Origin: Candidatus Nitrosocosmicus sp.
Lineage (GTDB): Archaea > Thermoproteota > Nitrososphaeria > Nitrososphaerales > Nitrososphaeraceae
DNA: 8,961 bases
NCBI GenBank assembly: GCA_030452275.1
Contig: JAKDMR010000065.1
Span: 1-8,961 of the forward strand
Reading direction: 5' to 3'
In this document: in pieces, positions 6,088 through 8,961 of the stretch
How positions within the stretch are numbered: position 1 is the first letter of the stretch
Layout: every line of letters starts with the position of its first letter
Notes under the pieces: model-generated
What the model was told of the DNA's origin: nothing
What the model saw: only the letters and a program-made list of their open reading frames with translations
Database searches by the model: none
Program-made: the position numbers and the translations under genes

Positions 6088-6204
6088 ATGTCGTCTAATA
6101 TAAATAGTATAGTTAGATCTATTACTGAACAGTTACCAATAATCACTATGCTAGAAAATATGAGTGCATCGGGCCATATCCATCCCAAAATGAATGAAAA
6201 ATGA
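6088..6204 (+). CDS. Possible 38-residue small protein
   Basis: ATG 6088 opens a 38-codon frame that ends at TGA 6202-6204. The peptide begins MSSNINSIVRSITEQLPIIT and continues with three methionines and a His-rich stretch (GHIHPK, 29-34). It has no signal peptide; residues 4-24 could form an amphipathic helix. An AT-rich run (GATAATTTTTTT, about 6055-6066) lies at promoter distance, but is not a clean TATA box. Its stop codon sits inside the left arm of the hairpin at 6199-6233, mirrored by the stop of the exporter gene on the other strand, as expected of two convergent genes sharing a terminator. I do not recognise it. It may be real or chance. Confidence 0.3.
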   Translation: MSSNINSIVRSITEQLPIITMLENMSASGHIHPKMNEK

Positions 6205-6233
6205 GCTGAGCTTTGTTTCAGCTCAGCTCATTT
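6199..6233. terminator. Perfect 14-bp inverted repeat, likely bidirectional terminator
   Basis: Arms at 6199-6212 (AAATGAGCTGAGCT) and 6220-6233 are exact reverse complements with a 7-base loop. On the minus strand the right arm contains the exporter's stop codon and the hairpin is followed by a T-rich stretch (TTTTTCATTCATTTT), as in an intrinsic terminator. On the plus strand a T-rich stretch also follows (TTTCATTTTA), so it could act in both directions. Confidence 0.7.
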
Positions 6234-7646
6234 CATTTTACGCTGAATCAATACGGAAGATATCATCAATAGAGCAGAAATTATGAATACTACGTGAATA
6301 GATAAAATAAATTTGTCTATGTTGGTGTCACTGAATTGAACTGAATTATGACTTGTATCGTAGGTAGAGCCCGAAAAGATGACATCGACAGACTCCGATG
6401 GTAGCAAAGCGGAAAATATCAAAAAGACTAATCCGATACTAAATGCGCTTCCAGTCATAACCAGGGTAGTGCTAATACCGGCAGCTACCCCTCTTCTATT
6501 TGGTGGTACTGAGTTCATTATGGTGGCTCGGTTAGGTGATGTAAATATTCCCATTCCTGCCCCTATGAGTGCAAGTGGCAATATAGCATCCATATATGAA
6601 ATCCTCGAACCCATGGTAGTCAGCAAAATAAAACCTATTGCAGAAACTATCAATCCCGACTGAGAGATAATTTGAGACCTATATTTATCAAAAAACCAAC
6701 CAGTTATTGGAGCAACTATCGCCAATGCAAGGGAGACAGGAATTAGATAGATCCCCGAATCTAATGGGTTTAGGAGCATCGTCGGTCCCTGAAGGTAAAA
6801 CACCATCACGAAGGTAAAGGCTCCACGAGCAAGGGAGTTAAAGAAAATCGCAATATTACTACTGGTAAAGAGTCTAAGTCTAAATAAGGTAAGATCCATC
6901 ATGGGGAAACTCACTTTTTTCTCATTCTTATAAAATAATACTAACAAAGAAATTCCAGCCAGTATGAACAAGATAGTTTCAAAAATATTTAAAAGATGAA
7001 AAGAGCCGAAAGTGATTCCAACTAACAGGACTATCAATCCTCCAGCAAATAACAAATTTCCCAACCAGTCAATTTTTTCCCTTTTTATTGTTCCTAGTTC
7101 TTTTAGCTTTGAGAATGCCCATAACGTAGCAAATATTCCTATGGGAATATTTATCCAGAATATAGACCTCCATCCAAAATATGAGGTCAAAGCCCCACCG
7201 ATCACGAGGCCCATGACTGACCCCACTACAATAGATATCTGATTTATTCCCAAAGCTTTTCCCCTCTCAGACTCTGGAAATGAGTCCGACAGGATGGCGG
7301 AGCTGTTTGAAAAAATAAAAGCAGCTCCAAATGCTTGGATAATTCGAAAAACTATCAATTGTTCTCCTGTTTGAGACACACAACAAAGTCCAGAGCCAAT
7401 TGTAAACAAAGCAAATCCGAGATTATACAATTTGACTCGCCCAAACATATCAGCAAGTCTTCCAAACGTCAATAACATTGAAGCCGTTACTACCCAATAC
7501 CCAATAGCTATCCAGACGAGTGTAATAAGAGAGGTGTGTAATTCGTTGGCAATCGAAGGTAGAGCTATTATTACTATATTCCTATCAAGAGACGCCATGA
7601 GGGTACCAATAGTTGTATTACTTAATGCTAACCATTTGTAATTCAA
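6228..7646 (-). CDS. MFS drug/solute exporter, DHA2 (14-helix) type
   Basis: This 472-residue membrane protein belongs to the major facilitator superfamily, in the EmrB/QacA-like DHA2 group of proton-driven exporters with 14 helices. Helix 1 ends with ASLDRNIVIIALPSIA (18-33), the group's D1-type motif. Motif A is GRLADMFGRVKLY (62-74), motif B has Arg101 (FRIIQAFGAAF), and motif C, the antiporter signature, is GSVMGLVIGGALTSYFGWR (142-160) followed by SIFWINIPIG. The second half repeats a motif A-like loop (GWFFDKYRS) and NRRGVAAGI. An extracellular loop near 420-445 precedes the last helix. Substrate is unknown. The start is TTG 7646; no ATG or GTG lies between it and the upstream in-frame stop, and the first internal ATG (codon 17) would cut helix 1. 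Its TGA stop lies within the hairpin at 6199-6233. A TATA box and dyad lie just upstream; no regulator gene is adjacent. Confidence 0.93.
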   Translation of the reverse strand: MNYKWLALSNTTIGTLMASLDRNIVIIALPSIANELHTSLITLVWIAIGYWVVTASMLLTFGRLADMFGRVKLYNLGFALFTIGSGLCCVSQTGEQLIVFRIIQAFGAAFIFSNSSAILSDSFPESERGKALGINQISIVVGSVMGLVIGGALTSYFGWRSIFWINIPIGIFATLWAFSKLKELGTIKREKIDWLGNLLFAGGLIVLLVGITFGSFHLLNIFETILFILAGISLLVLFYKNEKKVSFPMMDLTLFRLRLFTSSNIAIFFNSLARGAFTFVMVFYLQGPTMLLNPLDSGIYLIPVSLALAIVAPITGWFFDKYRSQIISQSGLIVSAIGFILLTTMGSRISYMDAILPLALIGAGMGIFTSPNRATIMNSVPPNRRGVAAGISTTLVMTGSAFSIGLVFLIFSALLPSESVDVIFSGSTYDTSHNSVQFSDTNIDKFILSIHVVFIISALLMISSVLIQRKMK

Positions 7647-7657
7647 ATTTCCTAAAT

Positions 7658-7678
7658 TATGATAGCTAAACCATCATA
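7658..7678. promoter_or_regulatory. Dyad symmetry in the exporter promoter, candidate operator
   Basis: TATGAT (7658-7663) and ATCATA (7673-7678) form exact 6-base inverted arms with a 9-base spacer. The dyad lies between, and partly overlaps, the TATA box and the start region of the exporter. A dimeric repressor bound here would block transcription. The arms are short and AT-rich, so chance is possible. Confidence 0.3.
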
Positions 7679-7684
7679 TACAAA
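7675..7684 (-). promoter_or_regulatory. TATA-like box of the exporter gene
   Basis: The minus strand reads TTTGTATATG, centred about 33 bases before TTG 7646, giving a leader of roughly 8 bases. A weak AGGA lies 6 bases before the start codon. Confidence 0.4.
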
Positions 7685-8075
7685 TGCTTCACAATAAAGA
7701 ATGAACACTTCTTTGATTAGGCGGAAAACGAGAGAACAGCCTTTTTTCTGAACAATTAGACTCTTTTTTGCAAACTAGAACAAGAAATTAGAATTGTTCA
7801 TCAGAGTTCAACGTACATCAATCAATCTATCACATTGAGCATTTTGCTATCAAAACTTTTTTTCAATTTGATGATGATATAGGTATTTCAAATATGGTAC
7901 AATAGACCAGATCTATTAGATTATCTTTTTGATAAGCAAATATTTGTTTATTGAATAGTAATACTTCATTAGATTTCCATTTAATTGTTACCGACACCTA
8001 TTAATTTCGCTAGAAATGGAAATAGAAACGCAATAGATATATAGAATTGTATCTTTTAAAGTAATAATTTTTCAG
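7685..8075. other. Intergenic gap with no recognisable gene
   Basis: This AT-rich stretch lies between the exporter promoter and the end of the repeat-protein gene. On both strands, frames with a start codon are below about 20 codons. No tRNA, repeat array or convincing hairpin was seen. Confidence 0.5.
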
Positions 8076-8100
8076 AAAAAGAATAAAAGAATAAAAAAAA
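8076..8100 (-). terminator. U-tract terminator of the repeat-protein gene
   Basis: Starting 18 bases after the stop codon, the minus strand reads eight T, then ATTC, four T, ATTC and five T. Successive U-tracts without a hairpin are the typical archaeal termination signal. Confidence 0.6.
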
Positions 8101-8118
8101 TGTAGGTAATCTTAGCGG

Positions 8119-8931
8119 TTAGTTTTGTTGTGCTGCTGCATTATTTCCTTCATTTTCTTGGTTTTGTGCGTTTATGTTGTTACCGGATAATACGGAATCG
8201 TCACCAGAGGCTACTCCACTGCTTTGATCAGAGTCTTGGGATTGGCCGATGCCTTGGTTAGCGCTGTTACCACCGTTATTGTCATCATCATCATTACCAT
8301 TTCCTCCACTTTGTTGGCCCACTGCGTTGTTTCCACTATTTTCTTGATTTTGTGCGTTTATGTTGTTACCTGATAATACTGAATCGTCACCAGATACTAC
8401 TCCACTGCTTTGACTGGATGATTGTGACTGACCGATGCCTTGGTTAGCGCTGTTACCACTGCCGTCATCATCATCATTACCATTACCACCTTGTTGGGCT
8501 ATTGCATTGTTTCCACTGTTTTCTTGGTTTTGGAAGTTTAAGTTGTTACATGATAAGAATGTCCCTTCGCCAGAAACACACAATGCACTTTGTTCGGATT
8601 CTTGGGATTGGCCGATGCCTTGGTTAGCGCTGTTACCACTGTCGTCATCGTCATCGTCGTCATCATTTCCTCCACTTTGTGCTGCTGCATTGCTTCCTTC
8701 ATTTTCTTGGTTTTGTAAGCTAAGGTTATTACATGAAATTAGAGTTCCGTCTCCTGATACACAAATTCCTAATTGGGTTGAAGCCTGTGATTGACCGATG
8801 CCTTGGTTAAGTGAGTTGCCTTGAGCAAAAACATCTAGTGTCATCGATGTAGGTCCCATCAAAAGTATGAATGAGATTGTCAGTACGGTTGTCGTAATAA
8901 TAGCTTTATTTACAAATGATTTGTTATTCAT
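8119..8931 (-). CDS. Secreted Asn/Gln-rich repeat protein with poly-Asp linkers
   Basis: The 270-residue protein has a signal peptide (Lys4/Lys9, hydrophobic core about 10-27, cleavage likely after DVFA, residue 36). The rest is four repeats of about 60 residues, at roughly 39-86, 100-147, 160-207 and 222-269. Each repeat begins NSxNQGIGQSQ, has a middle SGxxxxLSxNN, and ends QNQENxGNNAxxQ. Glycine/aspartate linkers follow the first three repeats, including eight Asp at 90-97 and four at 153-156 and 214-217. Repeats 1 and 2 contain cysteine pairs (57/67 and 118/128); repeats 3 and 4 have none. The spaced Gln/Asn/Gly pattern suggests a beta-solenoid or amyloid-like surface protein, loosely recalling curlin repeats, and the Asp linkers could bind calcium; both are inference. 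ATG 8931 follows a TATA box at leaderless distance. I recall NQGIGQSQ-type proteins in soil ammonia-oxidising archaea, function unknown. Confidence 0.85.
   Translation of the reverse strand: MNNKSFVNKAIITTTVLTISFILLMGPTSMTLDVFAQGNSLNQGIGQSQASTQLGICVSGDGTLISCNNLSLQNQENEGSNAAAQSGGNDDDDDDDDSGNSANQGIGQSQESEQSALCVSGEGTFLSCNNLNFQNQENSGNNAIAQQGGNGNDDDDGSGNSANQGIGQSQSSSQSSGVVSGDDSVLSGNNINAQNQENSGNNAVGQQSGGNGNDDDDNNGGNSANQGIGQSQDSDQSSGVASGDDSVLSGNNINAQNQENEGNNAAAQQN
8166..8412. repeat. Near-identical tandem DNA repeat inside the repeat-protein gene, period about 186 bp
   Basis: The segment 8166-8226 recurs at 8352-8412 with only a few mismatches, and encodes the same core (SGDDSVLSGNNINAQNQEN) in repeats 4 and 3. 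Repeats 1 and 2 are more divergent, so the last two copies look like the most recent duplication. A shorter element, GATGCCTTGGTTAGCGCTGT, recurs near 8248, 8434 and 8614. Confidence 0.8.
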
Positions 8932-8951
8932 CTATTTATATTATAGTAAAA

Positions 8952-8960
8952 ACTATATAA
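8952..8960 (-). promoter_or_regulatory. TATA box of the repeat-protein gene
   Basis: The minus strand reads TTATATAGT-like sequence within TTTATATAG, centred about 25 bases before ATG 8931. This is the best-looking TATA box in the window and predicts a leaderless transcript. Confidence 0.6.
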
Positions 8961-8961
8961 A

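Noticed and set aside
6052..6128. Possible C/D box small RNA (TGATGA at 6052, CTGA at 6125)
   Set aside because: The C box lacks the leading purine, the spacing is long, and no good internal C'/D' boxes were found.
6379..6663. Plus-strand frame of 94 codons, and similar ones at 7012-7242 and 7432-7641
   Set aside because: All are antisense to the MFS exporter, whose family motifs are unmistakable.
8435..8794. Long plus-strand open frame rich in Ser, Pro and Leu
   Set aside because: It is the antisense shadow of the repeat protein; its low-complexity serine runs are the reverse of Asp codons.
8241..8800. Regularly spaced repeats resembling a CRISPR array
   Set aside because: The repeats are in frame, spaced about 180 bases, and explained by tandem protein repeats.

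Overview
The window most likely comes from an ammonia-oxidising archaeon of the Nitrososphaerales, with Candidatus Nitrosocosmicus as the best guess. This is inferred from four things: AT-rich DNA, TATA boxes about 25 bases before start codons (leaderless transcripts), a single-domain archaeal parvulin very like Cenarchaeum PinA as I recall it, and a secreted Asn/Gln-rich repeat protein and Cys-rich mini-proteins of a type I associate with these soil archaea. No rRNA, tRNA, CRISPR array, transposase or phage gene was seen. It looks like ordinary chromosome with loosely packed single genes and long intergenic gaps.

Layout from left to right: (1) 137-418, minus, parvulin prolyl isomerase. (2) 887-1452, plus, a pair of small genes: an unknown 76-residue protein and a two-helix membrane protein with a Cys-rich tail. 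(3) 1453-1926, a gap with two short protein-like scraps. (4) 1927-2763, plus, a short-chain dehydrogenase whose first coding exon-like stretch is cut by an in-frame TGA exactly at the first glycine of its cofactor motif. (5) 2797-3420, minus, a secreted PsbP-related protein, convergent with the dehydrogenase. (6) 3575-4045, plus, a probable DNA-binding or zinc-site protein, divergent from the PsbP-related gene. (7) 4159-4782, plus, an FMN nitroreductase. (8) 4991-5866 (probably to 5950), minus, a cytosolic HtrA/DegP-type serine protease. (9) 6088-6204, plus, a possible 38-residue small protein. (10) 6228-7646, minus, a 14-helix DHA2-type MFS exporter. (11) 8119-8931, minus, a secreted protein of four ~60-residue repeats joined by poly-Asp linkers.

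The genes do not form one clear pathway. Parvulin and HtrA are both protein-quality-control factors; the dehydrogenase and nitroreductase are redox enzymes; the PsbP-related and repeat proteins face outwards. Most have their own promoter.

The most notable points are the TGA in the dehydrogenase cofactor motif; an htrA whose conserved N-terminus has a strong Shine-Dalgarno sequence but no ATG, GTG or TTG ahead of it; a perfect 14-bp hairpin holding the TGA stops of two convergent frames in mirror-image positions; and paired cysteine loss between repeats of the secreted protein. I found no convincing new multi-gene system.
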